Below, in pieces: positions 21,201 through 33,036 of a stretch of 64,000 nt of DNA. Below the pieces are notes generated by a model, which had not been told where the DNA came from, did no database searches, and saw only the letters and a list, made by a program, of their open reading frames with translations. The stretch is from Rostrohypoxylon terebratum (lineage: Eukaryota; Ascomycota; Sordariomycetes; Xylariales; Hypoxylaceae). Within the stretch, counting starts at the first letter, position 1, and each line of letters starts with the position of its first letter. A program made the translations under genes and the position numbers. Location of the stretch: the NCBI GenBank assembly GCA_022497145.1, contig MU385965.1:30327-94326 (forward strand), written 5' to 3'.

Positions 21201-24200
21201 CCGAAAACATCAACGATGTGAAAGGGCTGAATCAAATACAAGCTTCTCACTATCGTATAGAGGAAACTCCGTCAACGGTAATAACATCTACCGAAGGAGT
21301 CAATGATATGATTGCAAGTCGTAGAATCTTGCGATGCTTTTATCCAAGTTGTCTAATCGTGTAAGAAGATTGTATTCCCGGTACCCATCGCCGACGCGGC
21401 GTCATAACCATGAAATCCTATCCAGAACACCAGACACCAAACCTGATAAAAACTCCATTGCTTCGCTATGGGAATGTACCCTTCCTTCAAAGAGCGAGGG
21501 ACCCATGGAAGATTATTTACGCCATTGTACAGTCTAGCGACCCCTTCTTGTTTCGAAACTGCGCAATATCGACAAAGTCCCTGAATATCCCTAACCGTTA
21601 CTCCTAACATATAAGTATGCTGTATCTTGAACCGTTTGGTTTAAACGTAAGGCGTGGGCCTCTTGCTTCGTCTAATCATGTGCTCCCAAGCTGGAGGAGA
21701 TCGAGGCCGACAATCAGCTGGTAACTACTGGTTAGCGAGATGTGGATGACAAGAGGAGTCTCCTCTGTTTGACTTTGAGTGAAAGGGAAAGGAAATAAGC
21801 TGGAAGAGGATGACACCCATGTCCGGCCGCTCGGCTACACCCGCATCTATGTCAGAATTGACACTGTCTATAACTTAGGTGATAACGTAGCGCACGGCAG
21901 TGATATGGAGAGTCCTGGAGCGTCGATGGCCAGCAGATTTAATCCTTGTAAGAGCCCGATCATAGTATGGAATAGGAGAAGCTTACAGCATAACTCATCA
22001 TGCCTAACAAGAATGTCAGCAACCGACCAAGTTTTGTAAGGCAGGTACCTGCTTTGCAAGTAGGTTTCCTGCAAGGTCATAATAAACATACCTTACTTCC
22101 AGATGCGTCACATTGGGCGCGCAGACCTTGTTTGTTCTTTCGTACACGGAGCACCATCTTTGTACCACGAAGCGAAAATGTTGACAGCAGTATTCCACCT
22201 AGCAAAAATAAGGTCAGAAGAGCTTCTAGGTGCACAGGCCTGACAGATGATGAGGACATACTTGGGTATAATCACACATTGTCGAAGATCTTCCGAGATC
22301 GTCCCCTGGGCTGAGAGGGTACCGGAGTGACACGATCGAGAGGATAAGCACAGCGTACGGGTGTCCTGAATTATGACAGTTACGCTCTGATAGACCCTTG
22401 CCAGTTTGAGACCTAGAAGTCCGAGGGATGGGCAGATTCGATCAATGGTAGATAAGGCGTTCGATTTGCCGCGGGGATTAACGAATTTCTCGCATACTAT
22501 CTCGACGACGTATTGGGATGATAATGGACGAAGTTAAAGGTGGGCGGAAATATCTATGTATTTAAACTTGCCGTATCGTCGATCGTGCTTTTTTTTTTTC
22601 TCAACTGACAACCCGAAAGAAGTGCAACGCCAGGAACCCTTGACCAAGTGTGCCTGGATTCATACCTACAGACCGCGCTACTCTTTTTAAAAGTGCCAAG
22701 ACGGTGGGACGCACCTATCATTGATGACATTTGGATGGGCTCGTCGATTATCGTCGTTGTACCATGATCCTTGCCCAGACAGACAGGAGTTAGCCGGGTC
22801 CTAGTAACTGCAGCAGCAGGCATAGGCGGACCACCAATGCCTCAGCCTCTGTAGATTGACCAGTGTTGCAGTCTAACAACCTACATGCGTACTGTACTAT
22901 GCCTACCTACAAATAGTACGTAGGTAATACTGATACTTGGATTACCTGGGTACCTACCTAGGCAGGTAGGTAATAGGTGTGTATCCACAAAGTATGGATG
23001 TAGGTATGTGTGTACGTAGTATATGTACGATATGACTTTCTTCCCGGTTCAAATCACCATATATGTACACACATAATACATACGCACATATAAAATGGAC
23101 AACATATCTGCCTAGGTACCTGGGTAGTGTCCCGAAGACCCGTTCTTCATATATGAACCAACGATCGACAACCAGTTGTCGCTGGCCTGACGAAGGCGGG
23201 TCTCCTCTAGCGTTGGGTCACCGTGCCCTAGGTTGACACCACAGCCAGGGACAACCAACTAACGGACTATTCTCCGAGCTGTCAAGCACCCTGTGCGTAT
23301 GTATCATGTACGTCAGCTGGTAATGATAGGCCACATGACAGGGACAACAACGGAACTTATAGACGATGATGGTAATGCTATGTAGTATGCCATAAGCAAC
23401 GTCTTGAGCTAAGGGACCGAAACACACAATCGGGTTACATCTCGATCTTATGTCCACAAATCAGCTGCAAGGGATGGCTAGGTACCTACTACATAGTGGT
23501 ATATTGAGGGCACAGTATGCAGTAGTACTATCAGTACTATAGTAGTTCTAAGTAGACCACGATATCATCGATACCAGGAACTCGGGCCAGTATCCACATA
23601 ATACGGCAGAAAAGGAAAATATCCGCAACGAGGGGACGTGAGTCCCCGCTGGAAATGCAGAAACGTACTACGGTACATACACACCTAGCATATACTACCT
23701 ATACATACTACATAGTATACATGCCTACCTACCTATTATACTATGCCTTGTACATAATACCGTAGTACTTAAATGTATGTGCTTACTTACATACATAGTA
23801 GAACCTGCTTAGGGGATAGCAAGACTTCATTCTGACACTTCTCGCTCCCCTGTTTTTGCAGGACCTAGACGCAATCTAAAATCAAGTACCTAACCTACTA
23901 GGCTAGTAGCTGAACAGGTTTCTATTCTGGAATAGACCATTGCCGTGCTTCGTAGCGCGGCACTAAGACAAGCGTCACGGAATCTTCCAAGGGAAAAAAG
24001 TGACGGCAAAATATCATTTATTATGTAAACAGACTGTTTCAACCCAGAGAAAAGAAAAATATCGATCATACATACTACCTATATAAGACCGGCATCTACA
24101 TGATAAGCGAAATAAGAAAATAAATGACTAAGAGGAAATTACTACTTTACTCCTTAAAAATAATAACGGTTGGTTAATGTTATATACGGTTTAACTTGTC

Positions 24201-27200
24201 ATTTAAAAATGATCTATCATAAAAAGAATCCTCGACGACCAGATAGGAAATGGTTAGCCGAGGTAATCATACCCTGTTGCCATAAAAAGTCTGCAGACAC
24301 GGGAGCAAAGTTTTCCGTACAAGAGGAGAGGAAATAATAGAGACAAAAAAAGAATTTAGGTTCTTCGTACGAAATAACATAAATTCATTAGATACTATTG
24401 AAATAGCCGTCGTTTTCACGTTTCTTCTGCTCTATGAGTTTATGGTGTACCCGATATCGATCCGTTTACATATATTACCCCAGGGCCTAGGTAGTTGGTA
24501 GGTAGGTAGTTCACTGCGTAGAGCAAAAGGTAGAGGAAGAGGAGACTCTCGAAACATACTGTCAGCTCAGGTCTAGCACGTGGGTCGCTCGTAGCCACCA
24601 GGATCGCTGTACTTTTTGCTCCTTACAGCCAAGTGTCGGGCGTCCCCACGAATAGTGGTTGAAATTAAAGCCAACGAAGTCTTCCAGAAGGCAGCATATG
24701 CAGATGCTAGTATGTTACAAGGATCCGCGGCAGTTTCAGCCATCTGCCCATTTTGCTGACCTACAGCCGACGTTTTCGAAACCCGTCATATATCATATTT
24801 TACAACTCCAGGATGAACCCGTAAACGGCAACGAGATTAGCGATAGCTGTATGTTAGATCGGGTGCTCAGCGTGCTTCTAACGCTGACTTGAAACGCCTG
24901 GGGAGATTAGCTGCGTAGTACAGCTCCCACGAACAGTTGATCATAGAACACATCTAGATAGGATCGAAGAACATCTGCCCAAAAGTCAAAAGCATCCAGA
25001 TTCCAATGTATTTCACTAGTGGAGTACGAGTTACCTAGATTCTAGAATCCTAGATACCTAGGACCCAGGTATCTACCCACCCGCTTAAAAGCTAGCGGCT
25101 AGAGCAGTAGCCAGTATCCAGTGGTAATATAAGCACTAAATATCGAACTCGATAATATCGTGAACCGTGACGGCCTGCCCGATGATTTGCAGACACGGGA
25201 AATCTCTCATTACCATGGTTGCAATGGGCTAAAGGACGGGCCAGTGTGACCAGCGTGACAATCCACAAGCTGATCCGTGTGAAATGCAGAGCTAATGGCT
25301 TTCGAACACTGCGTTCGGGCTCCGCCACGTGTCTTGGCTGCCCATCTGCGTGCCAGTACCTACCTACCTAGACAATCCCCCCCTTTCCCTTTTCCCTCCT
25401 TTTTTTTTTTAAAAAAAAAAAAAGGGATGCCGAACTGTTAAGAATTCATCATCACATCTAGTACCTAGAAATACGTATTAATGGCATTTGAATTATTATT
25501 ATAACATCAAATATGGAGTAAGTCGCGTCGTGAATCTCGCTAATATGGCTTTTACAAGTCCCGTGATAATCGACGCCAGTTTCGAGTCCTAGTAGTAGGA
25601 ACAGCAAATGCAACTGACTACCTAGATAATTTAATTTTATATAAGCCATCTAATCCGAATGTGTAAAGCCTCGGGTATTATTTACATACTATGTAGCATT
25701 GTTGATTAAAGTGGACATGCGGCTAAGTGAAATGGTCCTCGTCTGCATTCGCTTACTATCTGCGCAACGTATCTGCGATGGCTTCCTTGAGTAGTACCCG
25801 TACCTAAGTAGAGTTGGCATTCTTCGAGATGAATGAGATGAATCATAAAGCAATTATTCCCTACATAGTGAATACGGGAATGATGTGCTCGCGTATGTCG
25901 CCATACATGATCTTCAGTACCGTACTATCCGTGATGTTAGATCCTGAAAACATTCTCCATCGTAATATCGTGAGTGGAAACTTTGAACCCAAGAAACTCG
26001 ACAACTAAGGCTTCTGGACAAAGGTCTAGGCCAATAGAAATAGACCCAGTGCAGCGTCTCGGGTCGCTTAAAGTGGCGCGAATCCATGTTGTCGGGATGT
26101 AATTACGCGTTATTTCGAGTACCATACGGATCCAAACTCCACTAGGAAAAACAAGGGGCGATGAAACAAGTTTAACGAACATGCGAATCGCCTAGGACCT
26201 AGGTATGTAATAGTAGTAGGTGGCTTTCTGATAGCTGAAGATTAAAGCCTACATAAGATCTAGGTATTATATTGTACCTAGTAAATATGGGTAAATATTA
26301 TTCTATTGTGCAGAGCAGGGAAATCTTCCGGAGTTTGGGCAGCTAGACAATCTATTACTACTACATAGTATGTATGTACCGTTGCAAAGCTCTCTTATCA
26401 TGCCGCCTATGGAGGTCAGTTCCACACGGCTACCTGGTCAGTGGTCCATTTATTATGGAAACCCCAACAGGTGTAGTATGTGTGGACGGATATTGCCTGG
26501 GTAGGTTTATACGTCAAGAGGATGTAAGGGACTTGATGCGGTGCAACTCGATGTTCGCAGTCTTTTCATGTATCAACTTCCTAACCAGAAGGCAGGTCGC
26601 TAAGAAATGAATGAAATTCAAGTTTTTTTTTCCCGAGTCGTCTAAGAGTCTCAACGTCAAACCTCTCTTCTCTCTGACCTTCGTCCACGTAGGAGCAAAA
26701 ATCGAGCGGCTCAGGGTCTAGGCTGGTCAAATACTAGGTGACTTACGTTTGCATATTAGAGAGAAGACTCATCCGTCGAAACTAACTCCGATATATGCCT
26801 TTTTCTTTTCTTATGCATCTACTTTGGCTTCAGCTTTTCCAGGCTGTACTCGCTGGCTTCCTAATTCGATGTAACTAGGAAGGTAAGTAGAGAAGGAAGT
26901 GTTTTTAGCGATTATCTCGGCGACTACAGGATAGTGTGCGTGCATCCCAATGTCTAAATCTTAGGATGCAAGCTAACATCATGAAGAAAGAAAGAATAAG
27001 CTTCAACTAACTATTCTGCTGTCACAAACCAAAGAGAGGCAGAGTAAATGCAATATTTGCTCCTTCGTACTCAGACCTAGGAGCAACTTCTAATTCCTAA
27101 CTAAGCTCGTCTAAAGATCAGATCCTATGTCATTATTGATATAAATGCGGATGATATGAGAGCACTGGAAGTAAGAAGTCCGGCTTTACTCTATATTGAC

Positions 27201-27248
27201 ACATCTGCATCGCTGCTTGTAATGACTCCGGCCCCTGTTGTTCGAGGT
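15246..27248. other. Gene desert, 12 kb
   Basis: No intact gene was recognised over about 12 kb. Open frames are all under 110 codons, present on both strands, and match no family I know. The DNA is richer in A+T than the flanking genes and full of CCTAGG, TAGGTAGG and TACTATGTAGTA-type words, for example 17995-18020, 18075-18210, 19983-20005, 22880-22990 and 23660-23800. A 10-bp unit (ACTTATGAGA) repeats three times at 17131-17160. The texture suggests old, mutated sequence plus long regulatory spacers. A decayed gene lies immediately to the right (27249-27839). Confidence 0.6.
17131..17160. repeat. 10-bp tandem repeat, three units
   Basis: ACTTATGAGA is present three times in direct tandem, the last unit ending in G; it follows a T/C-rich tract. 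Confidence 0.85.
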
Positions 27249-27839
27249 TTATATGTTGCTTTTTGCTGTGATGGCGAATTCATCAAGCAACGATTTATCT
27301 GCCAATGCCGGGCAGCTCTGGGATTCCCGAGGACTGGAGGGAACCTTATGCGCGGCAAGAATGACTTCGCGAACTGCCCTGACTGCTTGCTCGATGTCAG
27401 ATTGTGTCTTGAAGGCGACACTTCGAGGTTGCTCGGGGAGCTCAGTCACAATGTAGGCCATCGCCGCGTAGCTACGCGTTTAGGTCATGGCGTAGACGGC
27501 TGCTGGGAAACTTCCCCAACCGATTCCGTGGTCGTCAAATGGGTTTTCGTTGAAACGGAAGCTTAATCGCCGGAAGATCTCAATCTATCCTTTTCAAGAG
27601 GCTATTCAACATTCATTGAGTTCAATGAGGCTTGACAAGCTCACCTCAACTGGCCCATTACCTCCTAGACTTATCCGTTGAGGTAAGGGGCAGCCGCATT
27701 AGAAATAGCCCGTAAACGATTTATAATTGCCAGCCACCATCATGAAGGTACGCTGTTCAAACGAAGAGAGAGGAGAGGCACGGCGGCCATCTAGAATCGT
27801 GATGGCATCAATCTCGCTGGCACACGTACGTATGTACAT
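27249..27839 (-). pseudogene. Nonsense-mutated relic of an unrecognised gene
   Basis: A coding-like minus-strand frame runs from an ATG at 27839 to a stop at 27249-27251, interrupted by TAA at 27701-27699 and TAA at 27482-27480. A consistent 60-bp intron (27585-27644, GTGAGC donor, GATAG acceptor) joins ISLGGNGPVE to IEIFRRLSFRFNENPFDD. Other pieces are LDGRRASPLSSFEQRTF, DDHGIGWGSFPAAVYAM and LPEQPRSVAFKTQSDIEQAV, which look like ordinary cytosolic protein. Both internal stops would be single C-to-T changes from CAA, as expected of repeat-induced point mutation or plain decay. The frame fades into CCTAGG-type repeats beyond 27840. Family not recognised. Confidence 0.5.
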
Positions 27840-28411
27840 ATGAGTTAAGATATACTACCTAAGATAACTAGGACCTACCTAGGTATAATTATATAGATAA
27901 TAATATACTCAATTTGCGATGGATCTCTCTGGGTCCCGTCATTTTCATAATGACCCGTTCGGCACCTCCTCTTCCGGGCGGGTCTTTGATGATCCAAAGC
28001 TACTACTATTGAAGAAGACCTACCTAGTAACCATCGATCCAGCCCCTCATCTAGTGTAGTATTTGTGAATTACCTACCTAGCGGGTATTATATAAGTAAT
28101 ATGCTCAGGACCTAGGCCCTTATGTAGCGCTCATCCTACGAGTTGAGTTTTAATAAGCATGGCCGGATGGTGAACCCATCTGACCTTTCATGACAACTTC
28201 ATATAATGACAAATTTATATAAAGTGCGTTCTGCATCCCTGGATCACAACATTATTAGCGATATCAGCAGAGTATAGGTTTCATTTCCGAGTGATAATCC
28301 TATTTAATTTAGAGATCGAACTTCGCTATTACCTTACCGTACCAATCACCGCTACAGCGCCCCCCCCCCCCTCCCCCTCAACTTTTAGGCGTGTCAAGGC
28401 TTGGGAGAGGG
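27840..28411. other. Intergenic region upstream of the ICMT-like gene
   Basis: A+T-rich spacer with CCTAGG words (27866-27882, 28073-28115) and, at 28360-28378, a C-rich run shortly before the start of the methyltransferase. Confidence 0.55.
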
Positions 28412-29228
28412 ATGGCGTTCTCTATCTCTCTGTCGCAGGGCTCCCTAGCGTTTACGATATTGGCGTCTACCATCGCAAGCTGTGCCGGCCTTTCGCCTCC
28501 TAACGTCAGCACGAGACCGGTGCCGTCGACGGGAGACATGATGCGTGTACTAAACTTGACCAACAAACGTACTGTGAGGCTTGCAATGGCCCCGCTGGGA
28601 TTGTTGGGTTTGCACGCCTCTTCCCTAACACTTTTCTACCCAAACATCCCGCTGGCCGTCCTCCGCCATGGCACGGCGAATGGGCTCAACCCAGAGCTCG
28701 TAACTGTATACACTGTGCTACCGAATAGCTACCTAGGGACTCCTCCCATCCTCGAAGGAGCTAAGACTGCTAAGTTAGTGCTGACTCGCGTCGTGATAGT
28801 GGTCTGCGGCAACGTCTATCCCACTGGTCCTGATCCTCTGTGCTGGCGTCCCGCTCCGTCTAGGAGCGTATTCTTCTCTGGGTAAAAACTTCACGTTCGA
28901 CCTAGCGGAACCTGACGGTCTGAAGACTGACGGCATCTACTATTACGTACAACATCCTAGCTACACAGGGATCCTGATCGTGCTGGCATGCAACATCAGC
29001 CTCTTAGGGAGGATGGATGGGGCTCTCAGCTGCTGGATTCCGCCGGAATGGTACGGGCCTCTGCAGACTATCGGGTGGGCATTTATTCTTCCCACGTGGC
29101 TGTCGTTGTCTACGTTCGGGCTGTGGATGCGTGTGAAGGAGGAAGAAAGCATGCTTCGAGCAAAATTTGGCGAACAGTGGGAGACGTGGCACGCAAGGAC
29201 AGCACGATTTATACCTGGGATTTTCTGA
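28412..29228 (+). CDS. ICMT/PEMT-like membrane methyltransferase
   Basis: Predicted small integral-membrane methyltransferase of the isoprenylcysteine carboxyl methyltransferase-like superfamily, 240 aa, about five hydrophobic segments. Two exons (28412-28705, 28800-29228). The 94-bp intron has a weak GTATAC donor, a CTGAC branch site and a TAG acceptor; it was placed so the join reads LNPELVTWSAATSIPLVLIL. The C-terminal half holds the catalytic-type region: SLGKNFTFDLAEPDGLKTDG, then YVQHPSYTGIL (the conserved His-Pro-x-Tyr-x-Gly of the superfamily) and KFGEQWETWHARTARFIPG at the end. True Ste14 orthologues differ at the N-terminus, so substrate is open: prenylcysteine, lipid or small molecule. 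The first ATG of the frame is at 28412. Same strand as the SET gene 1.1 kb downstream. Confidence 0.83.
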
Positions 29229-30302
29229 TGAGAGAGAGAGGGTGTAGGACCTTAAGCCTTTAAGCCTTTAAGGCTTAAGGCTTAAGGCTTAGATACTACT
29301 ATCTGGGAAGTGAAAGATGTGTGCTCATTCGAAAGGATTGATCCTTACTTATCCTTATTCTCGAATATACTATAAGAATGCGTGGTCTTGTTACTATTAT
29401 CGGAAATGGCGATAGGGTTGCCATGACCGTATATATAGTATATACTAGTCGTCGATGATGAGATGTCCATGTTTTATGATGATAGAAGGTGAAGGGGGAA
29501 AAAAAGGGGGAGGAAAAGAACAGAAAAGATGAAAAGAGAAAAAGAAGAGGCTAAGGAAGATTACAGTGTCTGATAGGTCACTGATATAGTATAATTCTGT
29601 GAGAGAACTTTGGGACTTTGGGACTTTGGGACACTGCATTGAATGCTACAAACCTTAATTACTATGTACCTCCCAGGGCTATTACGGTTTACCTACTAGC
29701 CGTCCTAGCTGGAGGACCTGCTAGGTATACTAGTTACCCCTCTACGTAATATGGAGAAGACCTAGAGATGCGGGGTTACCCCTCACAGTGTAAACTTTGG
29801 AGAGCCAAGGGCTTTCAAGGTTGGCTTGGTGGAAGTGGAAGTCACCATCAGGGCTCCAGGGCTCTAGGGCTGTACCGCTACTAGCCCTAGAGGTTAGGTG
29901 CCCGCTACAAGGTAGGTAGGACTAGGGCTATTATTCTAGTATTATTACCTCTAGCTAGTACATTATTACTAGGCAGGCTGAAAGGAAATCTCAAATCTCC
30001 AAAACTTCCAAAATCGAAAACTTCCAAGTCAGGTTCAACTTGTTCACTTCGGCCTTCGGTTTTTTTTCACTTTCCACCTCTCACTTTTCACTTTCAACGC
30101 CTCTTCACTTTTCTACTTCCAAATATCCAAATATTCAAATTGTCTGAAGGGGGTCTCTAACGACAAAATAACAACAGGAAAGGACTTGCAACTTTCTCAG
30201 AATAGACCACACCCCCACCCACCGTTACAGAGCTCAGAGCCCAGAGCCCAGAGCTGTTCATGAGGTCAACGAGGTCCACGAGGTCCGTGAGATGATAGTG
30301 TG
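29229..30302. other. Intergenic region between methyltransferase genes
   Basis: No gene. Starts with an inverted-repeat stretch at 29249-29292 in the 3' flank of the ICMT-like gene. Several short direct repeats occur (TTTGGGAC three times near 29608-29632; GAGCCCA at 30230-30252). The promoter of the SET gene is probably within 29980-30300. Confidence 0.6.
29249..29292. repeat. Inverted repeat of CCTTAAG/CTTTAAG units after the ICMT-like stop
   Basis: CCTTAAGCCTTTAAGCC is followed at once by its near-complement, GGCTTAAGGCTTAAGG. The arms can pair over about 16 bp with one bulge, about 20 bp past the stop codon. It may act as a 3'-end hairpin in the mRNA. Confidence 0.7.
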
Positions 30303-31631
30303 ATGGCCACGGTCACAGAGCGCTTCGACGCGCTGCTTCGGTGGGTGGAGGCAGATGGAGGGAGTCTGAACCCGGCCGTCGAGATCTATCATGACGACCT
30401 CACCAAAGCATCTTTTCGTGTCAAACATTCGTTTTCGCTTGGGGTCGATGATCCTATCGTCACACTCCCCCTCTCAAAGTCGCTCTCCTACATCAATGCT
30501 ATCGACCACCACCCGGACTTCACTTTCTCCTCCTCCTTCTCCCCAGGCGGCGCCAACACCCAAGATGCATGCCTTTTCCCCGCGGACTTCTTGAAGGTGA
30601 CCCCTCCACATGTTATCGGTCGCTTCTTCCTCATGCAACAGCAACTTCTAGGCCATAAATCTAAGTGGTGGCCCTACATACGGACACTACCTCAGCCCGA
30701 ACATATGAGTAGCATTCTCCCTGCCATGTGGCCGTCTGAGGATATCGACTTTCTCAGGGGAACCAATGCCTTTGCTGCTGTCCAGGATATCAAATCGACC
30801 TTGAAGAAGGAGTACAAACATGCCATAAGATTGCTACCTGAATCCTACCATTCAGACTATACTCGGCCGTTGTACCATTGGGCCTATAGCATCTTTACAA
30901 GCCGTAGTTTCCGGCCCTCGCTCATCCTCCCCCCACAAATCTCGTCTGGCCTTCCTTGCAACGTAGACGACTTCTCAGTACTTCTCCCTCTGTATGACAT
31001 CGGCAACCACTCGCCCCTCGCGAAAATTGCCTGGGCCACCGATGAGGAAGCCCAATCATGCACACTCAGGTGTAGACAAACATACTCGGCCGGGGAACAA
31101 GTGTTCAATAACTACGGGATGAAGACTAACGTTGAACTTCTTCTTGGATATGGCTTCATCATCCCAGAAGATGACGAATTCCACAATGATTATATCCATA
31201 TCAAGACGAAAGCAGACCCGGAGGCTGGTGACTTGGCTGCTACACACGTCGTATCCTTGAGACCTATGGCACATCAGAGCTCTTTGGTCGGGAGGTCAAG
31301 GCTCCTGAGCGCGGACTCGCTCGGTTGCCTTCCCTGCCTCTCGCACATCCAGGACACCCTCGTCGTTGCTCTCTACGAGAGCATCACAAAGGGGGGAAGC
31401 GAGCCAAATAACGCCAGCTTGACCGAAATAATGAGGGGCGAGATTGCGGATGAGATTCTCAGGAAAATCATTGACTCGTTGGGTTCGAAGCTGAGCATCG
31501 ACCTGGAAGATCTCGAAGTGAACGAGCCCGAGTACGAGGCCACCAACCGCAACCAACAACTCGTCGTACGTTATCGTGATCAATGTAGGAAAGTATTTGA
31601 AAATACTCTTCGAAGCTTAATGGCGGGATGA
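30303..31631 (+). CDS. SET-domain protein lysine methyltransferase
   Basis: Predicted S-adenosylmethionine-dependent protein-lysine methyltransferase of the SETD6/Rubisco-LSMT/Rkm class, 442 aa, single exon. The split SET domain starts about residue 35 and is closed by DIGNHSP (D232, N235-H236-S237) and FNNYGM (N270-Y271-G272), the two conserved cofactor-binding and catalytic motifs. An insertion of about 150 residues between the SET halves, and a helical C-terminal domain after residue 310, are normal for this class, whose members methylate ribosomal proteins or other non-histone targets. The frame opens at a GTG one codon earlier; the ATG at 30303 is the likely start. It is convergent with the unknown gene at 31925, with about 290 bp between. 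Confidence 0.9.
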   Translation: MATVTERFDALLRWVEADGGSLNPAVEIYHDDLTKASFRVKHSFSLGVDDPIVTLPLSKSLSYINAIDHHPDFTFSSSFSPGGANTQDACLFPADFLKVTPPHVIGRFFLMQQQLLGHKSKWWPYIRTLPQPEHMSSILPAMWPSEDIDFLRGTNAFAAVQDIKSTLKKEYKHAIRLLPESYHSDYTRPLYHWAYSIFTSRSFRPSLILPPQISSGLPCNVDDFSVLLPLYDIGNHSPLAKIAWATDEEAQSCTLRCRQTYSAGEQVFNNYGMKTNVELLLGYGFIIPEDDEFHNDYIHIKTKADPEAGDLAATHVVSLRPMAHQSSLVGRSRLLSADSLGCLPCLSHIQDTLVVALYESITKGGSEPNNASLTEIMRGEIADEILRKIIDSLGSKLSIDLEDLEVNEPEYEATNRNQQLVVRYRDQCRKVFENTLRSLMAG

Positions 31632-31858
31632 GCTTTCGTGCACACGCAGATATAAAGGGTTGTCGACCTGTGCAGAAGCTCGGAATCGATAAATTCACTG
31701 TCAAACTCCAAACTAAGGGGGTATCAAAATGCAATCTGCCGCCGACGCCCGAAATTACCGGAGCACACCCTCCGTTTTCTTAATGACCCAAAATCATCCT
31801 TCATTCGTAAAGGATGTGCTCATCCTCCCATACGTGCTTCCCCGAAGAATTCATCCTT

Positions 31859-31914
31859 AAAAAAGAAAAAAGAAAAAAGAAAAAAGAAAAAAGAAAAAAG
31901 AAAAAGAAAAAAAA
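31859..31914. repeat. A-rich (A5-6G)n microsatellite
   Basis: Seven to eight A5-6/G units in tandem between the convergent SET and unknown genes. Confidence 0.95.
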
Positions 31915-31924
31915 CCCCCACGTT

Positions 31925-32481
31925 TCAATGATCTCGTTCATTGCCTAGGCTAGGTTGCCATTCTCCAAACACATCTTCTGCTTCGTCGGGTAAAAGAGTC
32001 ATGTTTTCGTTCAAGAGGTCTAGACATGCCTTGGAAGCTATATCCATAAGTTAGCGACCACGATGACGAAGCACGTCATAGATCTCATAGATCTCAAAGC
32101 AAAGCAAGCTCAAAGATAGCACTCACGCAGTAATAGACTAATATCCCCGGAGCTGAGTGCCGCGCTCATCCTAGCTGACTTGTAGCAGCCGTAGGTCTGC
32201 TGGAGATCTAACATGCGTCTCCACAGCCTTACAGGGTCCCCGTTCGTGCCCTCTTCCAAGGCCTTGAGTGACTCTCGTCTCCTGTTTCTGAACGCATCTG
32301 TACGAACTGACGCACTAGAACATGGCGACGGTGACCTCGACTCTTGGAATTTTTCGATCGGGTGGACGAGCTCGAGTATTTCAATTTCTTTCGGGGGGCT
32401 ACGCGTAAGCGGGCATGGCGTGATGGCGTCGATATCGTCGACCGTCATCGACCGGCTTGGCTTTCTTGATGTCTTGGACAT
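31925..32481 (-). CDS. Unknown short fungal protein
   Basis: Two minus-strand exons (32481-32127, 32037-31925) give 155 aa from the ATG at 32481. The 89-bp intron has a perfect GTGAGT donor, a GCTAAC branch site and TATAG acceptor; splicing replaces an early stop with LPSKACLDLLNENMTLLPDE and ends at GNERDH. The middle is Ser/Pro/Arg-rich (KFQESRSPSPCSS), followed by a helical part with RLWRRMLDLQQTYGCYKSAR. The frame also stays open for 38 codons upstream to 32595 (TAAFLSATLKSTIEAYSLRG), immediately after a TAG or near a GCAG acceptor, so an extra 5' exon is likely; I could not place it. No family recognised and no targeting signal visible. Convergent with the SET gene. Confidence 0.6.
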
Positions 32482-33036
32482 GTCGAAGTTGAAGTCACGT
32501 AGGTTTGTACCCTCCGATATGCGAGCACCGCGTAAGCTGTATGCCTCTATTGTGCTCTTAAGCGTCGCCGATAAGAAGGCTGCAGTGAGGCCTGGCTAGA
32601 AATCTTATGTATCGTTATTTATATCGGACGACTAAATTTGATGGGTTTCATAAGAGGTATCTGGGTTTTGATGCAATATTGAAAAAAAAAAAAACTGCTC
32701 TTCAGGTATCTTGAGAGAGAGAGAGAGAAAAAGCAGCTCCAGATCGACAGAGTGTGGAGCAAATAGACTTAAATACATATGAACTATAGAAGTAGCTACT
32801 TCGTAGAGTAACCTCAGGCCACCTGAGGAAGAAGCCAAATCCAGATGGCACACATGGCTCATGCCTGACAAGCGTTTTTTTTTTTTTTGGCATTAGAGAG
32901 GGTGATGTGATGATGAAACCTGCATCACACCCAATCATAATCGTCTGGGGTCTAAGTCATCGATCCCTGCCTCTGGCATTGTCCTGCAGCGCCCGCGCAT
33001 ACTATTACTATCCGCGGATATATAGACTGAGTCAAG

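Noticed and set aside
25937..26182. 81-codon minus frame opposite a plus frame broken by several stops
   Set aside because: Either strand could be the relic; no domain or splice structure helped decide, so no gene is called.
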